DNA of 64,000 nt from Rhynchopus euleeides (lineage: Eukaryota; Euglenozoa; Diplonemea; Diplonemida; Diplonemidae): positions 620,001 to 684,000 of the forward strand of contig OY723324.1 in NCBI GenBank assembly GCA_963210315.1, written 5' to 3'. The position numbers and the translations under genes were made by a program. Below the pieces are notes generated by a model. It was not told the DNA's origin and ran no database searches. It saw nothing but the letters and a program-made list of their open reading frames with translations. Positions 21,132 through 32,456 of the stretch are shown here, piece by piece; the first letter of the stretch is position 1, and every line of letters begins with the position of its first letter.

Positions 21132-22495
21132 GGGCGGACAGGGCGGACATGCCCGGACCCGGAAATCCGGGTGTCCGGATGTCCGGGTCCAATTTTGACC
21201 CCCCCCCCCCCCCCCCCCCCCCCGGACATTTCCCGAATTTCCCGCCCGGACATGTCCGCCCGGACATCCGGACATCCAGAAATGTCCGGGCGGACATTTT
21301 CTGGTGTCCGGATGTCCGGGCGGACATGTCCGGACCCGGAAATTCGGGAAATCCAATTTTGACCCCCCCCCCCCCCCGGACATGTCCGGCCAGGACCTCC
21401 ATAGTTTGATTTTTGGTCCAGAAAATAGTTTGAAAATTTTTGAAATCTGGGTGCCCAAATTTTTTGCTCCTAAGACCGGCGATTTGTAGGGGGACCCTTT
21501 CGAATTTTTTTTTGGAGAAGGGTAAATTGAACGTTTTTGGCCAAATGAAGCCACTGCGACCATTCCCGGGCCTCGGAAATCAGATTTTTGCCCCTCAAAT
21601 GCGGTGCCGGTCCGGACAAAAAACCGAAAAAATCGTGAAAAATGGCCCATTTTCCCCAGCCAAAAATGGGCCAAAAATGCCCCCGGACACCCCCAGAGAC
21701 ATGTCCTAATCCGGAGTGCCAGTAGGGGGGACCTTTCGAATTTTTTTTCGAGGAGAGGTCAATTGAACGTTTTTGGACATCTGAGGCCACTGCGACCATT
21801 CCCAGGCCTCGGAAATGAGATTTTTGGCCCTCAAATGGGGTACCGGTCCCCACGAAATTCCGAAAAAATCATGAAAATCGAAAGGTCCCACGCACCAAAT
21901 TCTGCCCAAAAATCGTCAAAAATGGACATGTCATATGCAGCAATGGGGCACCAATCACTCCCCAAATTTTGCTCAATGATTCCACGGCAAGCCAGATTTT
22001 CTGATCAATTAGTTTGTTTGAGCATGTTCCTGGCCCTTGTTTGGAAAGTAGATGACCCCTGGCTGGAGAGGACGGTTGTGCTTGACCGGACGGAGAGAGA
22101 ACCTTCTCCATAACCACCTCCACTCCACAATGCCACAAGTGGCAGGAAGGCCGGGTGTTACAGGCCTCAACCAGGGTTCCAAGGCTCTCCACTTCCTGGC
22201 TGCGTCAGGGATCACCGGGTACAGCGAGCAGGATTCCCTGTCCTGACACCCCAGCATGTGCCACCGGAAGAACCCGAAACAGCAGCCCCCCCTCATGGGG
22301 GTTGCAAGAGGCACGGAAATCGTTCAAATCGGACCAAGTCCGAAAATTCGGCACTTTCTTGGGTACAAATTGCGGTCCGAAATTTTCCGATTTTTTGAAA
22401 AAAGGCTAATTCTGTAAGGGGGACCTTTTCGAATTTTTTTTTTCGGGCACTTTTTCCACAAGGAAATGTCCGCCCTGTCCGCTACTGTCCACTAC
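21132..22495. mobile_element. Element with GTCCGGACAT word cluster, 8-bp duplication
   Basis: CGATTTCA lies immediately outside on the left (21124-21131) and right (22496-22503). The ends share GCGGACAGGGCGGACAT in inverted orientation. Just inside the left end (21145-21385) is a dense set of words such as ATGTCCGGGCGGACAT, broken by C-runs of 26 and 16. The middle holds two diverged direct copies of about 170 bp (about 21480-21650 and 21720-21895; TAGGGGG-ACC, TTTCGAATTTTTTTT, GCCACTGCGACCATTCC). No gene is recognised. Confidence 0.6.
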
Positions 22496-22589
22496 CGATT
22501 TCAAGGATCCTCCCTTGTATTTTGTGGACTTGCAAAAACGGCCGCTGATTTTCAGCATTTTAAAAAACAGCCGTTTTTTTTACCTGGGA

Positions 22590-23786
22590 ATTTTGTATGG
22601 GGCGTGGGTCAGCAGGCGAGATCCCACCACCAGGAGTGCCTCTCCACTACAAGGGATACCCTGCAGCAAGCATTGTGAGCGCGCCTTCAAGTATGATGCG
22701 AAGAGTTCAGACTTCGTGGACCACTTTGACGGACCGCGCCATATCAAGAAGAAGAAGAACGCAGCGTTGAAAGTGCAGAGCCAGGGAAACAGCTGGCGCT
22801 GTCGGAGTGCGATACCCTCAGTGGCAGGCTTGCAACTTCGGATCGCCCGGGGTGCGTTGTTCACCGGATCACCGGCTGGCATGGTGCATGATGCTGTCAA
22901 GAAGTGTGTCCCGAGGAGGGGCTGAACATGGTTGCGGCCAATCTAGGCACGTGTGTCGTGGATGACCGTGCAGGCAGAGGTGGGCAGGTGTCGCTCACTG
23001 GCATCAGGGCTCTTCCGACAGAGCTTTCCCTTGATATCGGCGACAGCACCCCGGATGAGAAGGACACCGCCTTCGCTGATTTATTCCCGAAGGCACGGGC
23101 GATCATCCCGGGCAATATGCAGCACCAGCTGGATGGGTTCACGACCGCACTGGCGCTGAAGGATGTGCTGTGCCACATCTCTGACGCAGCTGAGAGGGAG
23201 AAGCAGGCGAGCAAGACGGCACCACCGGCCGTGCGATCCCGCTTCTCTCCGACACACACTACCTGCACCGCTTGAGTGGATCTGCACCTTGCACCACGTC
23301 CCCGGGCATTTATACAATCTTCCGGGCCCGCTGCAGGACAGCGGCCCTGCTACGTGTGCGTCGCTTCTGCGGTTGGCAGAGATGCCCACGAAATCGCTGG
23401 GCTCGAGTCCCACCTGCAGGCCGCCGTCCGCCTGACGGCACCCCTCGCATCGCTGCTCCAGAAGTACTGCGATGCGCAGCTGGGTGCGCCAACGGCGTGC
23501 CCCTGTCGACGCAGTGCACACCGACATTGTGAATGTCATCGAGAAAGTGTCTGAGGTGGGGAAGTACGACCCCCCAGTGCCCCTGGCAGGGGAGCTGGCC
23601 TGGGCTGGCGACCGCATGCGCAGAAGGTGGGACGGCACGGAATCAGGGAAGTCCTTCTGGTTTGCGGTCCGCCGTCTGTGCCCGAGCACGTACGGCTGCA
23701 TGAGTCGTAGGGGTGTCAGAACTCCGGTGCCACCTCCCCTCTGTTTCGGGGAGGTCACGAGCAGGGCCTGGGTGATCTACGACTAG
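22590..23786 (+). pseudogene. Possible decayed protein gene with BED/U1-like zinc finger
   Basis: Three overlapping + frames (22515-22925, 22904-23554, 23472-23786) have protein-like composition and switch frame at their overlaps. The first contains CSKHCERAFKYDAKSS followed by HFDGPRH, a C-x3-C...H-x4-H arrangement reminiscent of BED or U1-type fingers found at the start of hAT transposases. The second has a helical stretch (LDGFTTALALKDVLCHISDA). The third ends with an aromatic and basic segment (SGKSFWFAVRRLCP). No catalytic hAT motif is visible. A decayed transposase of the surrounding element is one reading; a chance open stretch is another. Confidence 0.2.
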
Positions 23787-24286
23787 GCCACCACGTTCCG
23801 AGGGTGTGCTGGATTTCTGGGACAACCCGGGGGCGAACCGGGCTGCTACACTCCTCTCTGCTCTCGGGTGTCTGCTGCTTGTCGAGCGACAGGCAGGGCG
23901 GAAGCCATTTTTCTTTGTACAGTCGACAGAGAATCGCAGTGCCCAATGTCATGTGCAGGCAACAGGGAGTTGTCAAGTGTGTTTCCTCAGCTCGGTACGG
24001 TAAGCAGGAGGCGAATCTCCAAAGGAAAATAGGATGGGGAAAAAACGGCCGTTTTTTCGCCAACAAAACATGAAAACGGCCGTTTTTATATTTCGGTAGC
24101 GGGAACTGAGGTAGTGAATTCTCAGAAAATCCACTCCCTCCATGACGGCCGTTATGACACTATGAATTCGTTGATTTTGTGCATTTCCCTGCTAAAAAAT
24201 GGTTTTTGTGTGGGCGAGTAGTTGTAGAAAATCGCGAAAAATGTCAAAAAATCGAAATTTTCACAGAGGCCCAAAAACGTGTTCCT

Positions 24287-24470
24287 CATGGTTTGACAGA
24301 ATTCTGACAGAAAAATGCCCAGAATTTCCAGATTTTTAAAATCTGCAGAATCTGAGAAATTCTGTAGAATTCTGCAGATTCTGAGAAATCTGACAGAATT
24401 CTGCAGAATGTCAGATTCTGGGGAATTCTGAGAATTCTGGGAGAATTCTGAGAATTCTGCCAGTGGCTTG
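24287..24470. repeat. Cluster of CAGAATTCTG words
   Basis: About fifteen copies of the palindromic core AGAATTCT or its variants (CTGCAGAATTCTG, TCTGAGAAT) fill the stretch. It looks like one more element end; no partner cluster was found downstream. Confidence 0.7.
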
Positions 24471-24479
24471 TGGCCAACT

Positions 24480-26350
24480 AGCAGCAGCCTGGTATGACAG
24501 GGTAGTCATACACAGGCTATGTACAGGGTCGGCCTCGTCCTGGACCAGTCGTAGGCTTATGCTACTGTTGGATCTCAGGACTGGCCACCACTGCGCGGGT
24601 CAAATTTTTGGAAAGGGGGCCTTGACCAAAGGCAAACAGTTTTTGAGTTCTTGCACCACTTCATCTCGGGACTACTCTGATTGGATTCCTCGGATTCGTC
24701 GACACACTGTTTCAGAACTGTGCACTTCTCCATCCACACCGGCATCGGGTCACCCGCTGAATGCCGTGAGGGCCGAAGCCCAGGGTCAGATTTCGGTACA
24801 AGGCGATTAACAGGTCGTTGAGAGGTTCGCAAGTTTAAATGTACCTACAAAAGCTTCATGTACCCGTGATAGGGATTTAGTCATTGCTATAGGTGAAGAT
24901 CAGAGCCCAGGCGGGATGTAAGACAGGGTGTCGCAGATGCAACAATGTCTCCAGAGCCACTTTGTATGCCTTTGTTCGGGATGCCCCTTCACCTGTCGCG
25001 CTTAGGTTCCGTCCAAGTTCGCCGATTCCAGTGCTTCAAGAGAGCACACAGTTCCTTCCCAGTAGTCTTCATCCTCGGTTCCGAATCATCGCAGTCCCTC
25101 GAATCCATGGTGCAGAACTAAATTCTCGAAAGGTGGTCAATGTTTTGAAAGGGGCCCGTGACCAGCGGAAATTGGAATTTTTGACCCAAACCTGCAAGTG
25201 TACTGTTGTTTAACGTTGTCCAAAGCCCCTTGCGGTGTGACAGTATATTCGTTATGTGAATATCTGTCACATGGCTATGGCAACACAGACACAGGCAAGC
25301 TGGGGAGGCGTCGCGTCCGTCGAAAAGATCATTTCTGCACAACTACCGGCATCGCAGCTACGGTAGAAGTGACTGACCCTGTTCTTGTAATCTTGACGCT
25401 GGAAAATTCCATTCGGAAATACCAAACACATCCACTGAAAGTGGATGGAATGGGCGTCAAGACCGTGATTTTTGGGGGAGTGGACTGCCCTGTATCGTGA
25501 ACCCGCTGAGGGTACAAAATACAGAACAGGGAGGCACAGGTGCAGCACAACACAGGCAGGCAGGCAGGAAACAATGGGTGCAGGTCAGACAAAATGTTCG
25601 GTGTCAATCGGCTTGGTTTGGTTTGTAGGGATGATGCGGAACACACAACCCGCACCCAACCTCCAGATTCAGCCACTGTACCCATTTTCAACCTCCAGCC
25701 TGACGTACAAGACGACCAGGCCGTGACGGACACTGTGTTGCCTAAAAGGCGTTGTTCTCACGGAGTATAGACGCAGTTCGTCCTCACACCTCAGCAAGAT
25801 ACTCACCCTAACTCACCTAAAAAGGGTGGGAAACAGCAAGGTTTGGTAAACATCGTTCTTCTCAGCAGGTTGGCACAATTCATCCACACACGTTGTTTCG
25901 CTTCCTAACGCATACATTGTCGTACCAGAGGGGGAAGCTCTTCAGTGCAGTCCCTCCGCATGTGTGGATTAACGGCCTCTGTGGTTAAAAATCACACAGT
26001 TTGTCTAGACATCGCTTCAAGAATTCCGTACACCATAATCACCGTGACTTCTGTTTAAGTGAGTAGCTGGCTAAGGGGGGTGTCGCTAGTCACCCGTCCC
26101 GAAGGACTGCTGCCCTTATCCTTTTTTGGGGGGATTTCCCTCGAAAAATACTACGAGAAACACTTGGCCTCGATGATGAGAGTGTTGCATTCAATGCCAT
26201 TGAACGTTTAAAAGACAAGGCGTTGTGTGTGCGCCAAACCCGGATGAACAAACCTCACGTGGTTTGGCTGATGAAGCTTGGTGTGAATGTGCGCACAGTC
26301 ATAACAACAAGGCAAGGTAGATTGTGTTTGTCACCCAAAGCGCTGCCAAC
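24480..26350. other. No supported gene
   Basis: Short frames on both strands overlap one another, and none shows a domain. No element ends could be defined here. Confidence 0.4.
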
Positions 26351-26357
26351 TATCTGT

Positions 26358-26464
26358 GGGGGTCTTCGCTACGGGATGGTCGTCAGTGCACCTCGGTGTA
26401 TTTGCTGTTGAAATAGTGAAAACTGACGAAGATTGACGAAGAATAACGACCAGCGAAGACCCCC
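26358..26464. mobile_element. 107-bp MITE with GGGGGTCTTCGCT termini
   Basis: GGGGGTCTTCGCT at 26358-26370 is inverted at 26452-26464. Inside, GACGAAGATTGACGAAGAA precedes the right end, closely resembling the sequence before the right end at 11858. A clean target duplication is not evident (TGT on the left, TTG on the right). Confidence 0.7.
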
Positions 26465-26469
26465 TTGTG

Positions 26470-27520
26470 ACAACCTTCTTGTGTGTGATTTTGTCCCCCA
26501 AAAAGAGAACTCGTCCAGCCAGTGGGTCGTAACAAGCGACACTCACACCTTCCCATTTTGTAAGTTCGGCGTAGCCAACTCAGGAAACTTTTCAGTGTGC
26601 GGATCCTTGCGAACACTTCACACGCCCGGCAGGCTGGTGGGGTGTTCTGCGTTCGAAGAAGTTCGACTGTCGTTGCACCGTCACACCCCACTCACCCATC
26701 CCACCCCGCCACCAGAGATCACACTCCAGAAGATGGGTTGCCCCTTTGCGGTGGTTTGAATGGTGGTGTCGAAAGCGATTCGCACAAGATACTGAACGAC
26801 GCACAACACTTTTCACCCAGAAAAGGGGGGATTTGCCCTTCAATGAAAACCTGCCACACAGCCACTTAGGCCTTGCGATGCTCAAGTGCCGGTTGGACCC
26901 CTATGTCCTTCAGGCCCCAAAGCAGGCAACGATATGGGATCAACCTCACAGGGGTGAACAACAGGGTGAACAAGGCACGGGTTTTAGTCTGATGACACAC
27001 TGCAACCTCAAGGACTGGCGACACCTCTCCCACAGTCTGCGGCACGCTGCCGTGGCGACAAGGCTTCCTGACATGGGAGATCGCTGCGTGGATCAACGTG
27101 GCACCACCCGTGTGCTCGGCAGGTTGTTTCGGCACCTGCTTTCTCCGTGTCATGCTTTTCGTGAGCGTGTCAGGGATGTTGGCACACGCTGGGGAGGGTT
27201 TCACATGATGACATAACGTACATCAGAAGCACACACCCACGTGGCGCTGTCCTTGGCAGGACTTTGAAGTGCCGCCTTGATATCCTTGTTGGATAGAACC
27301 CTCATATCACACCCTCACTCAGCTGACGAAAACCGACCCTCGGGGCCAGTCTGCGATACCAGCACGCGAACCCAAATTGCAATGCGAAAACCTGAGATTT
27401 CTGGCTGATTTGGCCATGTACCGAGGTCCTCAGGAGCTAGATATTCGCGGGCCCATTTTAGGGCAACGAATGGGCTCAAAATTCATAAATTCCTTTGAAA
27501 ACGGGCCCAAATGACCAAAA
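26470..27520. other. No supported gene
   Basis: Several short frames lie on both strands (for example 26746-27216 on + and 26866-27204 on -) and overlap each other. Neither shows recognisable motifs. Confidence 0.4.
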
Positions 27521-27522
27521 TA

Positions 27523-28175
27523 CAGTGCCACAGAAAAGTTTCGAACACGATAACTTTTAAGATAATTTTAAGTTTTAAGACGAAAATCGCGGTTCGCGAA
27601 AAATTTTAAAACATTCTTTTGTTCAATACTTTGTTTCAAAGTCAAGGATCTTTCTCCGAAGTGTTTTCGGACAAAGATTTTTTGACAAGAGAGATACTAA
27701 AAATACTTCTTGACAGGACTGGACAGGTCGAGGTCATTCTATTTGCGATGTCAGCATCCAGTGGACCCGAAAAGGCCCCCATGTCGAGTGGTTTGGAGGG
27801 ATGGACCGCTCGGTTGCGGAAACCACTCGACTGGGGATAACGACCCTGTTGAGGTTGGACATTCCTCTTCTGGCCTCTCTGCCTGCGATCCGCAAACTCA
27901 TCCGCTTTTGGCAACTCGCAGCAAACCTGGCGATAGGGGACAGATAGGAGTAACCTGAGTGAGGTTGAAGGACGCTGACACCCGCCTGACCCAAAGACTG
28001 CCTGTTCACAGCGCTGGAGTGTTGCACATGTGGCACATCATCCCACACACCTCTAGGAAACTCCCATGATGCAGGATAGATAACTTTTAAAACAAAACAA
28101 AAGTTTTGAGACGAAAAAACTTTCGAACGGAGAATTTTAAAACTTTTGTTCGTTCGAAACTTTTCTGCGGCACTG
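27523..28175. mobile_element. Tc1/mariner-like non-autonomous element, TA duplication
   Basis: The ends CAGTGCCACAGAAAAGTTTC and the inverse of CAGTGCCGCAGAAAAGTTTC (one difference) are flanked by TA (27521-27522, 28176-28177). CAGTG ends with TA duplication are classic for Tc1/mariner. Inside each end is a cluster of the words TTTTAAAACTTTT and GTTCGAAAC. Only short frames lie between. Confidence 0.85.
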
Positions 28176-28185
28176 TATGCTTCTA

Positions 28186-28268
28186 TTAGCCTGGTAGAAA
28201 ATATTGGGTATTTTTGGGGTTTTTGGGGGGTTTCCACCACAAAATTTCAATTTTTTCTACCAGGCTAA
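28186..28268. mobile_element. 83-bp MITE, TA duplication
   Basis: TTAGCCTGGTAGAAAA at the left is inverted at the right end (TTTTCTACCAGGCTAA), with TA at 28184-28185 and 28269-28270. It starts nine bases after the TA that closes the preceding Tc1/mariner-like element. Confidence 0.75.
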
Positions 28269-28298
28269 TACAAGCATATATGCTTGTATTAGCCTGGT
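28259..28298. repeat. 40-bp perfect palindrome
   Basis: ACCAGGC, then a self-complementary core around AAGCATATATGCTT, then GCCTGGT. The 24-bp core recurs at 28392-28415. This palindrome contains the right end of the 28186-28268 MITE, and CCTGGTCAACAAAAATTGGG follows, so a second related element end is fused here. Confidence 0.85.
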
Positions 28299-28429
28299 CA
28301 ACAAAAATTGGGTTTTTAGTATGCTTGTATTCGCAGTATAGCCATTTATAATTTTTCCAGAAAGCCCCGCATTATGCGAGCTGGCACGCTTAATACAAGC
28401 ATATATGCTTGTATTTGCCCCCCCCCCAG

Positions 28430-30548
28430 TAACGGCTACCGGGTATTACCGGGTATTACCGGGTCGAAAAACGGGTATTACCGGGTCCGGTAATACCCGT
28501 TTGCCCGGTAATACCCGGTTATAGCCCGGTAGCGCTACCGGGTATTTTCCATGGGAATTTCCCTTTGTTTTGTGGGTTGATTCCCTTCCCCTTAGCAGTG
28601 TGTTGTGGTCGACGTTGGATTCTATGGCGCATGGGGTGATCGAAAGCCGGGTTCCGCAGTTCACGTCTGGTTTGTGTGGCTCACTGCAGACTTTTCGAGT
28701 TTCCGTCGCAGCAGTGCTGACTCCTGCACGGTGCCCACACACCACCCGAGCCCTTCCAGAGCCGGCAGTGTCGTCAGATCAGGCAGTCGATCACACACAC
28801 GCATAACATGAGACAGGCGTGATCGTAGGGCCACCTTCCTCTCCCAAAGTCTGCGAGCACCATTCCATTGGGGGCAGTGACTGCCTGGGCCAACAGGGTC
28901 TTGGGGCAGGCACATTCTGAACCAATGAAGGTTCCATCACAGAGAGGCACTGTTCCCATAGCTTCCATCATTTAAGGACCTTGGCTCAGAAATGCAGAAA
29001 CGGTGCGTCACCAAACTGGTTGCAAAGTGGCACAGTTGGGCACACAGTGGCACAGAGCGAAGGGCTCCTCGTTTCCAATTATCGATCCTTCGTTCAGGGA
29101 AACCTCCTAGGCGTGCATCTTCTCCTACTCCAGGCTCGAGTGATTGGTCACGCCAGATCCGTTATTCGGTTACATCGCTCTGCTGGCTGGGTGCTTGTCG
29201 CAACACTTACCTGCGAGCAGCCAACGAGCATTATGGTACCGAGAGGTGCTTCTTGGCGTGGCCGGGCTTGTGGTTCCTGCCACAGCAGGTCACAGTACGG
29301 TGAGCGGACTTGTATTTGCTGGGGTGGCTTCAACACGGGCCCGCCACTGGACTGCCCCCGGGCCAAGGTGGATAATCGCACCTGCCTTCGGGACGCTGAG
29401 GGTATCCGCCCCGTGTATGATGAGCGGAAGCTAACCAGCCTGCAGTCGACCCACGTGGTGGCCTCACGACTCCCAGACAACGGCTGGTTTGGGCAGGTGG
29501 ACGGGAAGAGCTGGTTCTGGAGTTGTGGTGTCGACACGTTTCCATTTTGAGAAATCCTCTGTGATACGCTCCACAGCAAGACGCCCATTCCCATGTGAAG
29601 CCTCTCTGGCGACACCCTTGACAAGAGCACCTGGCACTCTGTACCGGACCTGCAGCTAAGATCCGGGCTAGTGCGGCAAGGTATTTGAGCGACCCCTTAC
29701 GATATGATGCAATCCAGAGAAGTCCCAGCAAAACGTGGATTCGACCAGGCCCTCAATATATGCACGAGTTGCGCCTGCTTCTTGTCATCTTGCTTGGCTA
29801 CTGGTCCCTCTGATAAATTATCAGCTTGGTTCGAGTCGGGACAAGTCATGATGCATGTTTCAAAGAACTTAGCCTCGTGGACGGCCTGTTGTGTGACGAC
29901 ACGCTCTGCCTCCGTGGAAGCGGACCAGGCCATGAAGTGCATTGAAGAGGGAGGGAGAGGAGGCAACACACGGAGGACACAGGCACAGACAGGGGTGTGT
30001 CCCTCATAGATCTTGGTTGAACGAACAGGTGTTGGAATCAGGGCCTGGGCTCATTATCTCGACCTTTGTTTGTGTATCATCGGGGCATGCCACGCCAACA
30101 CAGCCCCCCACCGCCATGCCGCAAAGCCTGCCTCATAGATCTTGGTTGTACTGAACGTGGGTGTTCCCCAGCCGTTCCCACTCCCAGTGTTCCCAGGGCC
30201 GCCCCTGTGAGGGGTGGGCCAGGAGGGGCTGCAGAGGCTGGCCTTCAGAATAACGCAGGGGGGTCACCTAACACCTGACATTCCCCCCGCGCACCTTCCC
30301 TTGGACTGCCAGACGGAAGATCACCAGAACCCTGCAGTTGATTCACTGCGACACCCCACGAACCATCCCTGTACCAAGGAAATCCCCACGGAAAATCCCC
30401 GGTAATACAAAAACGGGTATTACCGGACCCGGTAATACCCCCGATTTTACCCGGTAATACCCGTTTTTGACCCGGTAATACCCGGTAATGGAGGCCGATT
30501 ACCGGGTTTCCGGTAATACCCGGTAATACCGGTTACCCGTTAACGGGG
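28430..30548. mobile_element. Element with GGTAATACCCG word clusters at both ends
   Basis: The left cluster (28430-28545) and right cluster (30395-30545) consist of CGGGTATTACCGGG and its complement in many copies. The outermost parts (AGTAACGGCTACCGG on the left, inverse GTTAACGGGTAACCGG on the right) are imperfectly inverted. Exact ends and duplication could not be fixed. Between the clusters are fragments with short frames, including one at 28981-29550 (+) without recognisable motifs. Confidence 0.5.
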
Positions 30549-30597
30549 CAGATTCATGATATACGTCTTATACGTATATCGCAAGCCTGCCCCCCCC

Positions 30598-32456
30598 CCC
30601 TTCTACTTCACTGCCCCCCCCCCCCCAACCTCTCAGAGCGCGTGTCTCAAACTCCGAGTCTGCCTTTTTCATCGACTTGTGAGTGTATTCTTTGTTGTTT
30701 TGTGTGTGAGTGTGTCTGGGTTTGATGGGGGGTGCAGTCCCCTCTCCAAAAGAGCTCCGGTGGAAAGCTGTGGGTGTGGGGTGCGTGTGTGCTGCGCAAG
30801 AAAGGAAAACCTGAAAAGGGCGAGAAGATTCGGGACGGGGATGGGGGGGGTGTCATTTGCCCGCCCACCCCCCCCCCCCTCGATATTGCATATTATCGCG
30901 CTCCACTCCACATTTCCACGACACGCACTCATGGGTTCCACGCTATGTAGTTTTTCTTTGGGTTGACTGTGCATATACCCTTCCTTCTCATAAGCTTTGA
31001 AACACTCCCGCGCCCCAACTGCAGCCGAGCTGCCGGTGCCATACGTCATGGAGAGACGCACATCACCAGGCCGCTGAGGGTATGGGTGGTGGTGGAGAAA
31101 CGGGCGGAAAATCTGCTGCAGGGGGACAACACGGGGAGTCGAGAAGATATGTGCAAAAAAAATTGCCCAGCCTGCTAACGCGGGTTAACACGCCGCAGAC
31201 ACAGATCACCCCCACTCCCCCCCCCCCCTGATTCTTTTCCGTAGCAAGGGGTCCTGGGGACCAAAAACGAATGACAGCCCCCCCCCTCCCATTTCTCCAC
31301 CCGCTTTTCCCTCCGTGGCGCGAAACCTGCACAAAAAAAAAGAACGCCGCCTCCGAGATCTCAGATGGGTGATGTGTGCCATTAAAGATTGCATCGCCTT
31401 GTGCCTATCTCTCTTGTTGGAAGCTTACCCCACACCCCCCCACAGCCTTTGTTCCCCTCCCCCCGAAGAAGGGATGATGTGCGCCATTACACATTACTCG
31501 CCAGCAAAAAAAATATATCGCCACTGCTCACCCCCCCGCCCCCAAACGCGTACACACCACCACCACCCCCACCCCCCCACACAACAACACTCTCCGCCAA
31601 ACAAGAACCTTCTCTCGATTCCAGAACGAAATGGACGCACCTCTTTCCTCGCGTCCTCACGGTAGGTGCGCATGACGCAACTGAGGCAGTGGCCAAAACG
31701 CCTCATTCTTCTGGCATGCCATTGGGTGACAACCGAAATGGCATGCCGGCGATCAATGGCCATTGCGTCGTGCATTGTTAATCGCAAGGCGGGGGAGGGG
31801 CGGTGGCAGTGACGTTTGACGGTGATCTCGCCCCCACCCACCCCCCCCCCCCCCCCCACCCCCTGCCCTGCTGTGAGGCTGTACACATCAGAAAGAGCAG
31901 AAATAAGCGAAGAATTGCAGTGCCGCGTGGGGGGGAGGGGGTGTGTTGTCGATGCGTGGTGTATGTGTGAGGGTGAAGCAAAGAAAATGCCCCCCTCCTC
32001 CCCCCCCTCCCCCTCCGCAAAAAAAGATATCTGCCGCAGGTTCGCTCGCATCTCTCCACACCCCCCCCCCCCCATCTTAACATGCCCTTCTTTTTCTGCA
32101 GCACACACCGTGCCCACGCACCACACAGCTTCTCCCACCCACCTCCTCTTGGGTGAGGTTCTTCTGCCACACACACACACAGGGGTGGGCTAGGCACCCC
32201 CACCCGTGCAGGGTTAACCCACCTAAAAAGGGATCAACACACGACACACACACACCACACCCTGCAACAGCCCCCCCCCCCCCCCACTCCCCTACACTGA
32301 TTTACGTAGCTTTGATTACGTTACCCACCCCCCTAACACCCCAACCCCACCCACCCCCCCGGAGGGGTGGGGCGGAAGGGAGGTGGGGCGGGGAGGACCC
32401 CATACCCCATTCCGGTTCTCCGTTTCTCCAGCTCTCCCTTTTTTTTTCTCTGCAAA
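30598..32456. other. Intergenic stretch upstream of the SAXO-like gene
   Basis: No supported gene. C/G homopolymers, CA-rich and CCCCCACC-type runs dominate. The 5' untranslated region and promoter of the gene at 32457 should lie here, but no TATA box or other defined signal stands out. A T-run and CTCTGC precede the ATG. Confidence 0.5.

Larger units (their letters stand above)
19654..30589. mobile_element. Possible composite 10.9-kb hAT-like element
   Basis: CAGGCTTGCCGTATACGTA at 19654 corresponds in inverse to the sequence ending at 30589 (CAGGCTTGCGATATACGTA), with 17 of 19 bases equal. Eight C bases flank each side (19646-19653, 30590-30597), consistent with an 8-bp duplication although low in information. 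Several smaller elements are nested inside. A C-x3-C...H-x4-H zinc-finger-like remnant lies at about 22662-22745. Two independent insertions of related short elements could give the same ends, so the call is tentative. Confidence 0.4.
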
